A program made the translations under genes and the position numbers. The notes below the pieces were generated by a model that did not search any database, was not told the DNA's origin, and saw nothing but the letters and a program-made list of their open reading frames with translations. This document shows, in pieces, positions 32,486 through 44,500 of a stretch of DNA of 64,000 bases. Every line of letters starts with the position of its first letter. The stretch's first letter is position 1. Origin of the DNA: Pyricularia pennisetigena (taxonomy: Eukaryota; Ascomycota; Sordariomycetes; Magnaporthales; Pyriculariaceae); contig NW_021940918.1 in NCBI RefSeq assembly GCF_004337985.1, forward strand, positions 1,178,001 to 1,242,000, written 5' to 3'.

Positions 32486-34030
32486 ATGGCTGAATCCGAT
32501 TTGTGTAAGGTCTCTCTCCATAGACAATCGGCCAACTCCATCCGCATGTCCAAAACTTGCTGACAACTCTATTAGGGTCCGTGGATGCCAATTCAGCATT
32601 GGAGCTGAGTCTAGTAGAGTCAACCGAAGATGGCTTGACAACAGTGACCCGTTTTCACCCACGCTTCACGTACCCCCTCTTTGGTGAAGAGGAGCAAATC
32701 TTCGGCTACCAAGATCTGAAAATCAACCTCCAATACCATGCCCCAGACATGCGCCCTAATGTCAAGATCACCCACAGCAAGAAATTCAAATCCATTGGCG
32801 AGACCCAGCCAACAGATCTTGATGCCTTGCTCCAGGAGTATCTCCCTCCCGGTAGGTGACTACATCATAGAATACTTATGAAATTTCGTGAGTGCTAACA
32901 ACTGAATTACCTGCTGCATAGTCGCATTCGCCAAGAACCGTGATTTCCAAGATGCAGTTCGCTTAATGCCGGCCGACTGGACGCCCCCGGGCGAGATTCT
33001 CTCAGAGTTTGATGGCGCGGATGGTACCAAGTTTGAAATTCGCAGGTCCAACCTCGCCGACGATGCGACGAGACAGATCATAGACCGCGTTCAGCTACTT
33101 ATACTACTCTTTATCGAGGGTGGCAGCTACATCGGCACCGATACCAACGACTCACTCGATCGCTGGGATATATTTTTCCTTTACAACAAGAAACCCTCGA
33201 CTGACGGCAACTCGCGCTACCAGTTTGCGGGATACTCTACCGTGTACAAGTTCTTCCCACTGCAGCGCTTTCCGCTGGAGCCGAAGGAGGCGCATAAGAA
33301 CCTCGAACTGCCCTCGGAGGAGTTTCCATTTTCAAATCTACGGAGTCGTACTCGCATATCACAATTTCTCATCCTCCCACCGTTTCAAAAGTCAGGCCAT
33401 GGATCTCGCCTCTATCGTACGATTTACGAGTACTGTCTACGTGACCCCAACGTGATTGAGGTTACCGTGGAGGACCCCAATGAGGCCTTTGACGACATGA
33501 GAGACGTAGCAGATCTGGATTTCCTCCGCCAAAAACCAGAGTTTACCAATTTGCGCATTAATACAGACATTCAGATACCAAGACAGGGCGCCGCCCCGCG
33601 TAACGTCGTCGACGAGGTCAAGTCAGAAGAGGTGCGTTGCTTGTACAGGATCGCACCGAGGCAATTTTCGAGGGTATTGGAGATGCATCTCATGTCGAAA
33701 CTTGCAGACACGGTCAGGCCGACTCTGGCCGACACCAAAGTTGTTGCCAAACCTACCAAGGCTGAGACACACGAGTATGACCTATGGAAGCTCTTCGTGA
33801 AGCAGAGACTCTACCGGCATAACAAAGAAGTGCTGAGCCAACTTGACCGTCGTGATCGTATTGACAGGCTCAATGAAACCTTGGGCAGTGTGGAACTCGA
33901 GTACGCTCGTATCTTGGCCCTTGCTGACGGGCGGTCTCGGGCCGCCACTTCATACCTCAAGCGCAAGCTGGATGATGACGAAGACGCAGGGGCAAGCTCA
34001 AGCAAGAAGGCGCGGATTGAGGATGCATAA
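32486..34030 (+). CDS. HAT1: Histone acetyltransferase type B catalytic subunit Hat1
   Basis: The exons are 32486-32504 (19 nt), 32576-32851 and 32922-34030, giving 467 residues. The first exon encodes MAESDL and one base of a split Trp codon, so the protein reads MAESDLWSVDANSALEL. The N-terminal Hat1 domain includes YPLFGEEEQIFGYQDLKI. The GNAT core has the acetyl-CoA motif QKSGHGSRLY, preceded by ISQFLILPP. The conserved acidic catalytic region EVTVEDPNEAFDDMRD follows. A C-terminal helical part ends in a Lys/Arg-rich segment with SSSKKAR, a possible nuclear signal. Hat1 acetylates newly made histone H4 at Lys5 and Lys12 with its partner Hat2. Length is typical for fungi. Confidence 0.95.
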
Positions 34031-34350
34031 TTGGTTACTCCAGCCAAAACCATTGGTTTGCAGATCACTACTCTTTGATTATCAGTGGAGAATTTGGAAT
34101 CTGACCCGGGTAACGCACAGCCGTCTTGACCTAGGCTGCAAGGGGGAGGAGTTTACCATACCCATGACGGGCTGTTCCTCTGGGTTCTCAGCACATAAGG
34201 ATGTAATATAGTGTATTCGGAGTCTGGATTGGACGTGAAGATGGTATGGGCGAGATTTCGGGTTACATTGCCGTTCATGCTACCTTAGGAAATTTCACTG
34301 CTACAGCATCTGCATGCATGTTGCTCGCCCTATTTCTTCCCTTTTTTTGG
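34031..34350. other. Convergent 3' flanks of HAT1 and P5CR
   Basis: A 320-base tail-to-tail spacer. No gene is seen. Confidence 0.6.
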
Positions 34351-35340
34351 TCAGTGGCGCATGGGTCGCGTTCCGTTCACTCCTTGCACGCCTTGACCAA
34401 GTTGACTGGCTACAACAGTAGCTTCCCTGACCGCCCTTGCAACAGTGCCTCTAACGATACCTTCCTCGAGTACGAGCAGTCCGCCAATAGTACAGCCTCC
34501 TGGTGTGCTGACCTTGTCTCTGAGCAGGGCAGGGTGGTCTCCGTGCTGGACCAACGCGGCGGTACCCTTCATGGTCTGGGCAGCCATCCTCAATGCCTCA
34601 GCTCGAGGCAGGCCCATGGCCACGGCGCCATCGACGGCGGCCTCCAACATCAGGGCAAAGAACGCTGGACCGGAACCGCAAAGCGCGGTTGACGCATCCA
34701 TAGTGCTTGGCGGAAGGTACACGACATCTCCGATGCGCTTGAAGATCCACGTCACCAGGCTGGAAACCTGAGGCGGCAACGGCGGCTCCGTCGTAGCCAC
34801 GACAGTCATGCTCTCGCGGATCATGGACGCCGTATTGGGCATGGCGCGCACGACGCGGCAGGGGTTCTCGATATCCTTGGACCCCAGGGCCTCCTCCAGG
34901 TGACCCTCGATCTGGGGCACGGTGACGCCGGCGCAGATGCTGATGAGAAGCTTGCCACACAGGGCCTCAGCTATGCCGGGCTTGCTCAGCACGTCCCCGA
35001 TCATCTGCGGCTTGCAGGCGAGGATCACGACGCCGGCCTGCTGCACCGAGGCGAGGTTGTCGTTCTGCACGACCTTGACGACGGACGAGTGCTCCGCCAG
35101 CGCCACCTTGACCTTCTTGGCGCTTTCAGGACGCCGCACGCATGCGATGAACCGGCTGGGTAGGCGGTCGGGGACTTCGGGGTGGACCGGGGTCGACGTT
35201 CCGGACGCGGATGCCGACAGCATCCCACTTGCCGCCATATCCTGGAGTGAGGTGAGGATGCCGGACAAGATGGCGATCCCCATGGTGCCGCAGCCCAGCA
35301 CCGTCAGGGTCAACTCACCATCTGATGAAGTTTCCAGCAT
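34351..35340 (-). CDS. PRO3: Pyrroline-5-carboxylate reductase
   Basis: This is a single exon of 329 residues. The Rossmann motif VLGCGTMGIAILSGIL binds NAD(P)H near the N-terminus. Central family motifs are VILACKPQMIGDVL, VVRAMPNTASMI and DASTALCGSGPAFFALMLEA. The C-terminal oligomerisation domain has DKVSTPGGCTIGGLLVLEE. The enzyme reduces pyrroline-5-carboxylate to proline, the last step of proline synthesis, in the cytosol. A Ser/Ala-rich insert (about residues 36-55) separates the first two strands of the fold, as in other filamentous fungi. Length and motifs are normal. The gene shares a divergent upstream region with CTK3. Confidence 0.95.
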   Translation of the reverse strand: MLETSSDGELTLTVLGCGTMGIAILSGILTSLQDMAASGMLSASASGTSTPVHPEVPDRLPSRFIACVRRPESAKKVKVALAEHSSVVKVVQNDNLASVQQAGVVILACKPQMIGDVLSKPGIAEALCGKLLISICAGVTVPQIEGHLEEALGSKDIENPCRVVRAMPNTASMIRESMTVVATTEPPLPPQVSSLVTWIFKRIGDVVYLPPSTMDASTALCGSGPAFFALMLEAAVDGAVAMGLPRAEALRMAAQTMKGTAALVQHGDHPALLRDKVSTPGGCTIGGLLVLEEGIVRGTVARAVREATVVASQLGQGVQGVNGTRPMRH

Positions 35341-36204
35341 GTTGACTGGGTTGGTTATGTGGCGGTTAGCGATGCTGGTGAGTCAAGGAGGGAGTAGCGG
35401 AGAAGAATGATCCAGCGAGGCTAAGATATGCATTCAAAATACATATTTATTCTTACTAGCTCTATTGATGCACTTGATTTCCCAATTGATTGATGCGAAT
35501 AAGAATTCTGCACTCTCCCAGCTCCGTGTTCAGTTATTTCTGTTGTTCTGATGGTGGTTTTTTGTTAATCAAGACCCCTCCCCACCAACGACTTATTCAG
35601 TGTCCTGTTGAGTATCGATTGTAGGTGGACGAGCCTGTTCTTAGACTTTCACTTGAAAGAACAAATTTTGATGCTGTACCTGTGCCTTGCAAGTAATTTG
35701 AGAATAAAAATGAAGCAACAACAACATCATCGAAATATTTACTTACGTTATATGACAGACTTCAGACGCCTGCTGCTCATGTATTTGCAGCTGGCCTTTC
35801 TTTTAAGAATCGGTGGAGGCTCCGTGGATTTTATCGATGGAGGGAGGCCGATTACGGCAATAGGATTTGTGTGAAAGCACTGTACGTAGCGGCCCCTTGT
35901 GATGCAGGTACAGACAGTGTGATTTGTACAGTGTATCCAATAAAACAACTGTGAGTTGTCTCCCATCAAGATAGAGAGCTGTGGGCGTTGGGGAATTGGT
36001 ACCAACCTCCACCAATGCTCATCCACACTACATTTGGCATGTGGGTTTCCTACCGAATTGCCCAAGGCAGCTCGCTGTGCCTGTAATCCCAATCCAGTCC
36101 ATATAAATCTCAATAACATACAAATGGCAGGACTTCAATGAAGAAACATCAGCCTGACCGGATCTTAGGCCGTTTTGCTTGAAGTGAGCTAATCATCCAT
36201 CAGG
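35341..36204. promoter_or_regulatory. Divergent promoter region, P5CR (-) / CTK3 (+)
   Basis: An 864-base spacer with outward-facing genes. CCAAT words occur at 35482-35486, 35937-35941 and 36089-36093. The middle is AT-rich. No gene is supported. Confidence 0.5.
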
Positions 36205-37105
36205 ATGGCGGATCCGTTCGAGGTTCGTGTGCGCTTCAGCTCACAGTTACAGAACCTGAATGCCTCAGTGACATCTGCACAGAAGGCAGCCATCTACGCA
36301 CTCAAGTACAAGGAGTTGGACGAGGACCTGCACTCATGCATATTGGAACAGTTGGAGAAGGTGAGTCTCCTTGCATCTTATTTTTTTTTTTTTTTCATTT
36401 TTTTTTTTTCATTCCTGTCACTGTCCACCACCCCTCCCGCGTCCCAGAATCTAAAGCTGACCCGAAGTACAGCCGGAAACCCCTGTTAACACAAGGGCAA
36501 ATATTATGTACTTTATCGAGCATTTCCTAGAGATTGCACAGAAGGAGGGCCATGTGGACTACGTGCGAATGATGCAACGCGACATTATTCGTGTCGTCGA
36601 CGCCGTAGCGCCCGAGAACGGGTCGGGCGCCGCCAACGTCAAGGTTGTCCGCCGGGTTCTGCAAGCTCTACAGAACAAAAAGTTCCTCCAAGCTCAGACC
36701 GTCGCGGAGATAGACGAGGTCTTCAAGGAGCGCGAGAGTGCAACGCACTACGTCACCATGTCTTCGCCAATACCGGGAGACGACGAGATGGGTGACATGC
36801 CTCCGTCCCAGACTATCCCTAGGGTCGGGAGAGCCGTCGCCCCGCCGAGGCTGGAAAAGAAGCAGATAGAGCAGCGGATCGAAGAGGACCGTGAGCGGCA
36901 CAAGCGTCTGCGTGAGGAAATATGGGCTATTCCGAGCGAGGGGTACGAGGCAGAAATGGAGAAAATGTGGGAGGAGACGAGCGACTTGGGCGAGGACGAC
37001 CATATCATGGGCGAGGAGGAAAGGGAGGAGCGCGAGGAATGGCTCCGGAGGTCATGTTCACATCGAGAGGCAGGGATATTGGCTAATGGCAATCACACGC
37101 GGTAA
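36205..37105 (+). CDS. CTK3: CTD kinase subunit gamma (Ctk3)
   Basis: The exons are 36205-36360 and 36473-37105, giving 262 residues. The 112-nt intron has donor GTGAGT and two long T tracts. Acceptor CAG at 36472 yields EKPETPVNTRANIMYFIEHF in phase 0. The N-terminal half (MADPFEVRVRFSSQLQNLN to about residue 150) is the helical CID-like domain characteristic of Ctk3. It includes YALKYKELDEDLHSCILEQL and RDIIRVVDAVAPENGSGAAN. The C-terminal half is charged and has RLEKKQIEQRIEEDRERHKR. Ctk3 forms CTDK-I with the cyclin Ctk2 and kinase Ctk1, which phosphorylates Ser2 of the RNA polymerase II tail during elongation. An extra 3' intron near the last 15 codons cannot be excluded. Confidence 0.9.
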
Positions 37106-37459
37106 GATGATTTCTATCTCTTCAAGTAATGATTTTGAAGCTTCATTGCGCATAAGCCGCAAGACATGCAAATTTTTTCTTTCTTTTTCTTTTCTTCCCC
37201 CGTCTATTGGTCTATATTTTATATGTTCTCAGATACACCCCAGAAACAATAATATCCCAAAGGTAAAGGAGAATGTCATACAGTCCTGCCTGTCCATGGA
37301 GTTGTGTAAAGGAAATTGGTGGTCAATACATTGTGTATGGATATAGAACATCAGAGATAATCAAGGATTTCCATAGTTGGTGGTACATGCTGCTGCTTCG
37401 TTGTTTTTGTACAGGTGATGCCCTGAAGGCTTCAGGTGACATGATCGTATGAGGTACAT
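37106..37459. other. Convergent 3' flanks of CTK3 and bL12m
   Basis: A 354-base tail-to-tail spacer with a T/C-rich tract at about 37170-37205. No gene is seen. Confidence 0.6.
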
Positions 37460-38098
37460 CTATTCCATGGTCACCACGGCACCAAGCTCCTTCATAGTCG
37501 CGATAATCTTCTCTGCGTCCTCCTTGGGGACCGACTCCTTCATGACCTTGGGCGCGCTCTCAACAAACTTCTTGGAGTCGACCAAGCTCAAGCCGAGCAG
37601 ACCCTTGACCTCCTTGATGATCTTTGCCTTGGCGCCAGCATCGAAGGACATGAGCTTCAGGGTGAAAACAGTCTTGGCGGCGGCCGCTGGTGCGGGCTCA
37701 TCTGCCTCCTCAGCAGCGGCAGGAGCGGCAGCGGGGGCAGCAGCAGCAGCAAAGCCTCCAACAGGCAGATCGGGTATGTTCAGCCGTGACTGAAGTGCAA
37801 AAGGAATGTCAGTTCACAGCTTTTTTCTAGGTCTGTCCCAAGGAGACACCCGCTCCGTGTCTCACTCCGGTGTAGATCCTAATGTTCTCACCTTCAAGCT
37901 CGATACGAGCTCTGCGGTCTCCAAGAGAGTCAACTGGCTGATTTGGTCGACGATGGTGGTGATCTTTGGGCTTGCGACCTCGGTTGAGTTGTGCCTTCTC
38001 GCTATCCTCTGAACAGCAACACCTGAAACACGAATCGAGGGCGAGACGCGCAATTGACGCGAGCAGCACTGAGCTGCATATCTGCAGGAGATAGACAT
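37460..38098 (-). CDS. Mitochondrial large-subunit ribosomal protein bL12m
   Basis: The exons on the minus strand are 38098-37892 and 37789-37460, giving 178 residues. The N-terminus (MSISCRYAAQCCSRQLRVS, then RRHNS) is basic and lacks acidic residues, a mitochondrial presequence. A short dimerisation helix (VDQISQLTLLETAELVSSLK) is followed by an Ala/Pro-rich hinge (GGFAAAAAPAAAPAAA). The C-terminal domain has FDAGAKAKIIKEVKGLLGL and ends LGAVVTME, as in bacterial L7/L12. bL12 forms the flexible stalk that recruits translation factors to the ribosome. The splice lies between the N-terminal domain and the hinge, in phase 0. The gene is divergent from midasin. Confidence 0.94.
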
Positions 38099-38536
38099 GG
38101 CTTCGATAATTCAAATGCGGTGTGGAGCAGGTGTCGCTGTAGGTCGAGTCGATCGGGAGCGCCCGTTATGTCAAGATTCGAGCTTGTTCAACTGGCAGTT
38201 TTTCGAGGCTTTGCAGATGATTAGGCGATACGGGGTGGACTTTTTTTGCTTTAGCGCGATCAAGCCAGGTCCCACTCTACTTGTGGCTTGCTTACCCGTT
38301 CATTTCGCGTTCGAGGAGCCTGGTTGTGGCGCAGGCGAGTCCCTAGGATAGCCATGGTCCAAGCTCCTTACCATTTTGGGAAGCTCCTGAAAGTCGGAGG
38401 GGGGATCAGGCAAGGAAAAAAAAAAAAGTTGTCGGCGGAGTTTTCGCGCCGCGTTTGTAGGCTTCGAAAATTCACCACGAGCATCAAGCATTCTTTTTAC
38501 AAAAAAAAAAAAAAAAAACGAGCTGCCACAACAATC
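38099..38536. promoter_or_regulatory. Divergent promoter region, bL12m (-) / midasin (+)
   Basis: The two ATGs are only 438 bases apart. On the midasin side there are runs of 12 A (38416-38427) and 18 A (38501-38518). The second ends 18 bases before the midasin ATG. Such tracts exclude nucleosomes in yeast promoters and, if transcribed, would give an A-rich leader. Confidence 0.6.
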
Positions 38537-41500
38537 ATGGCAGAGCTCGACGTCAGCCCGCAGATTCGGTCTCTGCTCGGCGACGCGACCACTTTTGCAC
38601 TCCTACCTTCTGAGTTGCAGAATATCAGCTGGTGGGAAACTTCGACCGAAATATTAGACGCCGTTGCGGAAGCATCTCTCATCGAACCCCGGCTCACAGA
38701 TCGCATATTCGCCCACTTTGAGCCTGTGTTTCCCGACATAGCAGCACGATGGATCCTGAGCTCCTCAACCGCAGACGGAGTGAGGATCGCTCGTGTGATT
38801 TATGCCTTTGCGAGGATATTACCATTTGCTCCGCATCTATCTGTGTTCCTTGAAGACTTTTTGAGTGGGCGGGGCGTGAGAATCCAGGATGTGGCCCAGA
38901 ACCCAACGCTTGTCGCTAACCCACCAAACTCACCAAATGTCTTGGACCGATTTTCGTTGCCCGATCTCGAGGCCGTCCTAGTTTCGATATGGAGACTTAT
39001 GAGTTTTGATCGGGAGGCCTACTCGCAACTTGTGCCGGCGCGAGTCGAGACATTATTTCGTCATCCGAGAAGACCGGTCAGATATCTGGCTATTCGGATC
39101 TTCTGTCAGCTCTTCTCGGCCTCCGACTTTACTTTAGAGACTCTGATGGGACAGCATATTCAAGGCACTGAGAGCTTAGAAGCTTGGCTGGATGGCGACA
39201 CCGTGGACTATCTATTTCTAACCCTTCTAGAGCATTCTCGGGCCAAGCGGGTGCAAACACACATTATTTCGATCCGCAAGACTGGAAACTTGGAAGCGCA
39301 TTCTGATTCACATTTCCCCCATCAGAGACTCACGCCAGCTGTTGTTTCGTGGGGCAGAGCGCTGACCCCTCGCCCAGCTGCAGTCATGCCAAAAACCTCT
39401 AGCCTCGTACTCACCCCCACAACCGTGTGCAACCTCGAGGAGCTGGCGACAAAACTGCAGAAGTCAGGACCTATACTTCTCCACGGCCTACCTGGCTCGG
39501 GAAAGACATGTCTTGTTCAGGAGGCTGCGGCAGCACTTGGCACAAGCTCCGACCTAGTAACTTTGCATTTGAATGAGCAGACCGACGCCAAGATGCTCAT
39601 TGGTCTTTACACAACGGACTCGAAGCCGGGGTCCTTTACTTGGAGACCAGGAATTCTCACAACAGCCGTCAGGGAAGGCCGGTGGGTGTTGATTGAAGAC
39701 CTCGACCGGGCCCCTACAGAGGTTATGAGTACTTTACTCCCGCTTATTGAGCGTAGGGAGCTTTTGATCCCGAACCGTGGTGACACTATCCGGGCGCCAA
39801 GTAGCTTCCGTATCTTTGCCACCGTGAGGACTTCACTGGGTATGGATGGACAGGAGAATCTCCCGTCATTTCTGGGTCAGCGATTTTGGCAGCTCATGTC
39901 AGTTCGACAGCTACCACAGCAGGAATTACGGCAGATAATCGACGGGAAATTTCCAATTCTGAAGAGACTGTCTCCCTCTATCCTTGATGTGTTCAATGGC
40001 CTCTCAACTCTGCTTCGAAATCCTTCCTCGGCGTCAATCAGCCGGGGCGCCGTGGAGCGTCCGGTCAACGCCCGAGACCTCTTCAAGTGGTGCCGGCGTC
40101 TTGAACAAATTTTGACATCGGCGGGAAGCAGGACAAGCGAAGATAAAATAAGTGACACCACAGTGGACCACATGTTTATGGAAGCAGTTGATTGCTTCCT
40201 AGGTAGCATCAAAAGCCCCGCAGTTAAAGAAGTTCTCGCCCACAAGATTGGCCATGAGATGCGTATGCCTACAGAGCGCATCTCGCACATCTTACAAAGT
40301 CATACTCCTGGCTTGGAAGAGAGCCAGACACAGCTTGTTGCTGGTCGCGCTGTTTTGTCGAAGAGCAGACGATCCGGCCGGGTTGCTAAGACGAAGAGGC
40401 CGTTTGCGAGCACGGTCCATGCTCGACGCTTGCTCGAGCAAATCGCGGTAGCAACGCAACGAAGGGAGCCCATACTGCTTGTGGGAGAGACAGGCATTGG
40501 AAAGACCACGGTGGTTCAGCAGCTGGCAGACTCTTTGGGCCACAAGCTAGTCGCCGTAAATCTTTCTCAACAAAGCGAGGTTGGTGACCTTCTGGGAGGG
40601 TTTAAGCCTATCAACCCTGGCAGTCTGGCGATACCGCTCAAGGAGGAGTTTGAGGATCTGTTTGCTGCAACAGGCATCTCAGCGGACCGGAACCAAAAGT
40701 ACCTCAGCCAAATATCCAAATGTTTTGCCAAGGCTAGATGGAAGGAAGTCTGCAAGCTTTGGAAACAGGCGCCCAAGATGTTTGACGAAATTATACGGAC
40801 ATTGCAAGAGAAGCAGAACAAAAGGGAAACTAATGACACAGAAGGTCAGCCAGCAAAGCGAAGGAAAACCGGAACGTCCAAGCTGGATTCTCTTATGGGT
40901 CTCAAGCCTCGCTGGGAGAAGTTCTCAGAGAGCCTTGACCAATTTGAGATACAAGTCTCGGGCGGCTCCAACGGGTTTGCATTTGCCTTCAGCGAGGGCA
41001 ACATAATCAAGGCCGTGCGAAACGGCGACTGGGTGCTGCTGGATGAAATCAATCTAGCATCTCCCGACACACTAGAGAGCATCGCAGATCTCTTGCAGTC
41101 GGGCCCCAATGATATACCCTCTATTCTGCTTTCAGAGACCGGAGATATCGAACGAATCAAGGCCCATCCCGACTTTCGAATTTTTGCTGCCATGAATCCG
41201 GCTACAGATGTCGGCAAGAAAGACCTCCCAATAGGTCTGCGCTCGCGATTCACAGAGTTGTATGTCGGCAGTCCTGACCGAGACGCGAAAGATCTCATTG
41301 TCATCATTAAGACATACCTTCGCGGCAACAACAGCACCATTGACAAGGCTTGCGATAAAGTGGCCAACCTGTATCTGACAATCAAAAAACTCGCGGAGGA
41401 AAAGGCTTTGGTAGATGGGGCCAATGAGGTACCTCATTTCAGCCTTCGCACACTGACAAGAGTCCTAACATATGTCAACGACGTCGCACCTGTCTATGGC

Positions 41501-44500
41501 GTCTATCGGTCTCTGTTCGAGGGTTTCTGCATGGGGTTTCTCACCCTCCTCGACCGCAAGTCGGAGAGTCTTGTACTACCAATGATCACGGAGCGCCTCT
41601 CAGAGAAGTCACCAAAGCCGCCAAAGCGACCTGAAGATGGCAAACACTATGTCAAATTTGTTAGCAAGGAAAAAGACCGACAGTACTGGCTGCTGCAAGG
41701 CGCAGAAGAACCAAAAGAGCGGCCTGACTACATCAGGACCCGTTATGTTGAACGCAATTTGCTCAACTTGGTCCGCGCAACGTCTACAAGGCGATTTCCC
41801 ATCTTGATACAAGGGCCGACATCAGCAGGGAAAACCAGTATGATTGAGTATCTAGCCAATTACAGTGGCAACAAGTTCGTGCGTATCAACAACCACGAAC
41901 ACACGGACCTGCAGGAGTACTTGGGTACTTACGTTTCTGGAAATGATGGCAAGTTGTGTTTCCAAGAGGGCATCCTGGTCCAAGCTATGCGGCAGGGCTC
42001 CTGGATCGTTCTTGATGAGCTGAACCTGGCGCCAACCGATGTCCTCGAGGCTCTGAACCGTCTTCTGGATGACAACCGCGAGCTTCTCATACCAGAAACA
42101 CAAGAGGTCATACGTCCCCACGAGAACTTTGTGCTTTTTGCAACCCAAAATCCACCAGGTCTTTATGGTGGTAGAAAGGTCTTGTCGCGCGCCTTCCGCA
42201 ATCGATTCCTTGAGCTCCACTTTGACGATATTCCTGAAGATGAACTTGAAGAGATTCTCCAGAGGAGATGTCGCAACACATCACCGCCTGACTGCAGAAG
42301 GATCGTATCTGTTTACAAGGAGCTTTCACGTCTCCGCCAGACCAGCAGGGTTTTTGAGCAAAAGGACAGTTTTGCAACTTTGAGAGATCTCTTCAGGTGG
42401 GCCTTTCGTGCCGCTGATAATCGAGATCAGGTGGCGCAGAATGGCTATATGCTTCTTGCGGAGCGTGTCCGCGATGCAGAAGAAAGGCTTGCCGTCAAGA
42501 GTGTGATTGAGAATGTCTTCAAGGTGAAGATAGACTCCGATATCATCTATGACCAACTGTTTTCACTTGAGATGAACAAGTATGGTTTAGCTGCGAACAG
42601 CCAAGATGTAACTTGGACTAGAGCCATGCGTAGACTGTTTGTCCTCGTGTCACAAGCTCTGCGGAACAATGAGCCTGTTATCCTTGTTGGCGAGACCGGA
42701 TGTGGCAAAACGACAATTTGTCAACTACTGGCCGAGGCGGTAGCTAAGGAGTTACATATAGTCAACGCGCATCAAAACACAGAGACTGGAGATCTGTTGG
42801 GATCGCAGCGACCAGTGCGTAACCGCGGTGCCATCATCAACGCTCTCGAGAATGATGTTTCAGAAGCTTTGAAGGGTCTCGGACTTCCAAGCGACGGCCC
42901 CGTTGAGAAGTTGCTCCAGGATTACAAAGCCCTTTCCTCGGATCAGATTGCTGTGATACCAGAAGATATTAGGGCAAGAATAGCATACAACGACGCCAGG
43001 AGCAAGGCGCTCTTCGAATGGTCTGATGGTAGCCTCGTCCAGGCGATGAAGTCTGGAGACTTTTTCCTGCTAGATGAGATTTCTCTCGCCGATGACTCGG
43101 TTCTCGAGAGACTCAACTCGGTACTTGAACCCGAGAGGACGCTGCTTCTGGCTGAGAAAGGCGTTGATACCGAGTTAATCCGAGCTAGCGAGGGCTTCCA
43201 GTTCTTTGCTACCATGAACCCGGGCGGAGATTTTGGCAAGAAAGAGCTTTCGCCAGCCCTCAGAAATCGGTTCACCGAGATTTGGGTGCCCCCCCTTTCT
43301 GACAAGCAGGACGTGCTAGACATCGTTTCCTCCAAGCTTAACGAAGAATTCGCTTCGCTCGCTACACCTATTGTTGAATTCTCCTACTGGTTTGGACAGA
43401 CCTGTCGAGCTTCTTCAGCTACGGCAGTTTCAATTCGAGAAATCTTGGTGTGGGTTGCCTTTATCAACCAGTGCTGCCATCAAAAGCCAAGTTTTGCACT
43501 GGTCCACGGCGCCGCCACCGTCTTTGTTGATACGCTGGGCGCCAACCCCTCTGCTTTAGTGTCCATTGACCCCAAGAGTATCAGCGAGCAAAGAGATATG
43601 TGTTTGTCGAAGTTGGGCACATTACTCGGGGATGAGGCGGGGGTTGCTTCATTGTATTACAACGAACCTGCACTCCAAATCACATCTAGCAGTCTCTGCA
43701 TTGGCGATTTCAGCATCCCGAGAGACGCAGTCCACGGCTCAGCGGCTGAGGCTAATGGGTTTGCCTTCGAGGCGCGCACGACAAAGCTGAATGCTATGCG
43801 CGTCATCCGCGCACTACAGATCAACAAGCCAATCCTTCTGGAAGGCAACCCCGGTGTAGGCAAGACCACGCTTGTCAGTGCTATAGCTGCAGCTTGTGGC
43901 AGACCCTTGACCAGAATCAACCTGTCCGATCAGACCGACCTGATGGACCTCTTTGGTACAGATGTACCCGTTGAAGGTGCTGAGGCAGGCAGCTTTGCTT
44001 GGAGAGATGCTCCTTTTCTCCAGGCGATGCAAAAGGGCGAATGGGTTTTGTTGGACGAGATGAACCTGGCCTCTCAGTCGGTACTAGAAGGTTTGAATGC
44101 TTGCCTGGACCATCGCGGAGAAGTCTATATTTCCGAACTCGATCAAGTCTTCAAGCGGCATCCTGACTTTCGGTTATTTGCCGCCCAAAACCCTCATCAA
44201 CAGGGTGGAGGGCGCAAAGGGCTGCCGAGTTCGTTTGTCAATCGATTCATCGTTGTGTATGCCGACGTCTTCACAGCAGATGACTTGCTAATAATAGCAA
44301 GCAAGAGAGCAAAGGGGGTCTCCAATGAAATCGTGGGCCAGATGATTCATATGATATCGACACTCGATGACCATGTAGTTACCCACAAGTCTTTTGGCTC
44401 GCATGGTTCCCCATGGGAATTCAACTTGCGAGACACTTTGCGGTGGCTTGACCTTCTTGGGTCTTCCGATTCGGCACTTTGTGCATCTCGCCCAGAGGAC

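Noticed and set aside
34246..34692. 148-codon plus-strand frame overlapping the reductase
   Set aside because: Most of it is antisense to the well-supported P5CR gene. It has a long AT-rich start and no domain.
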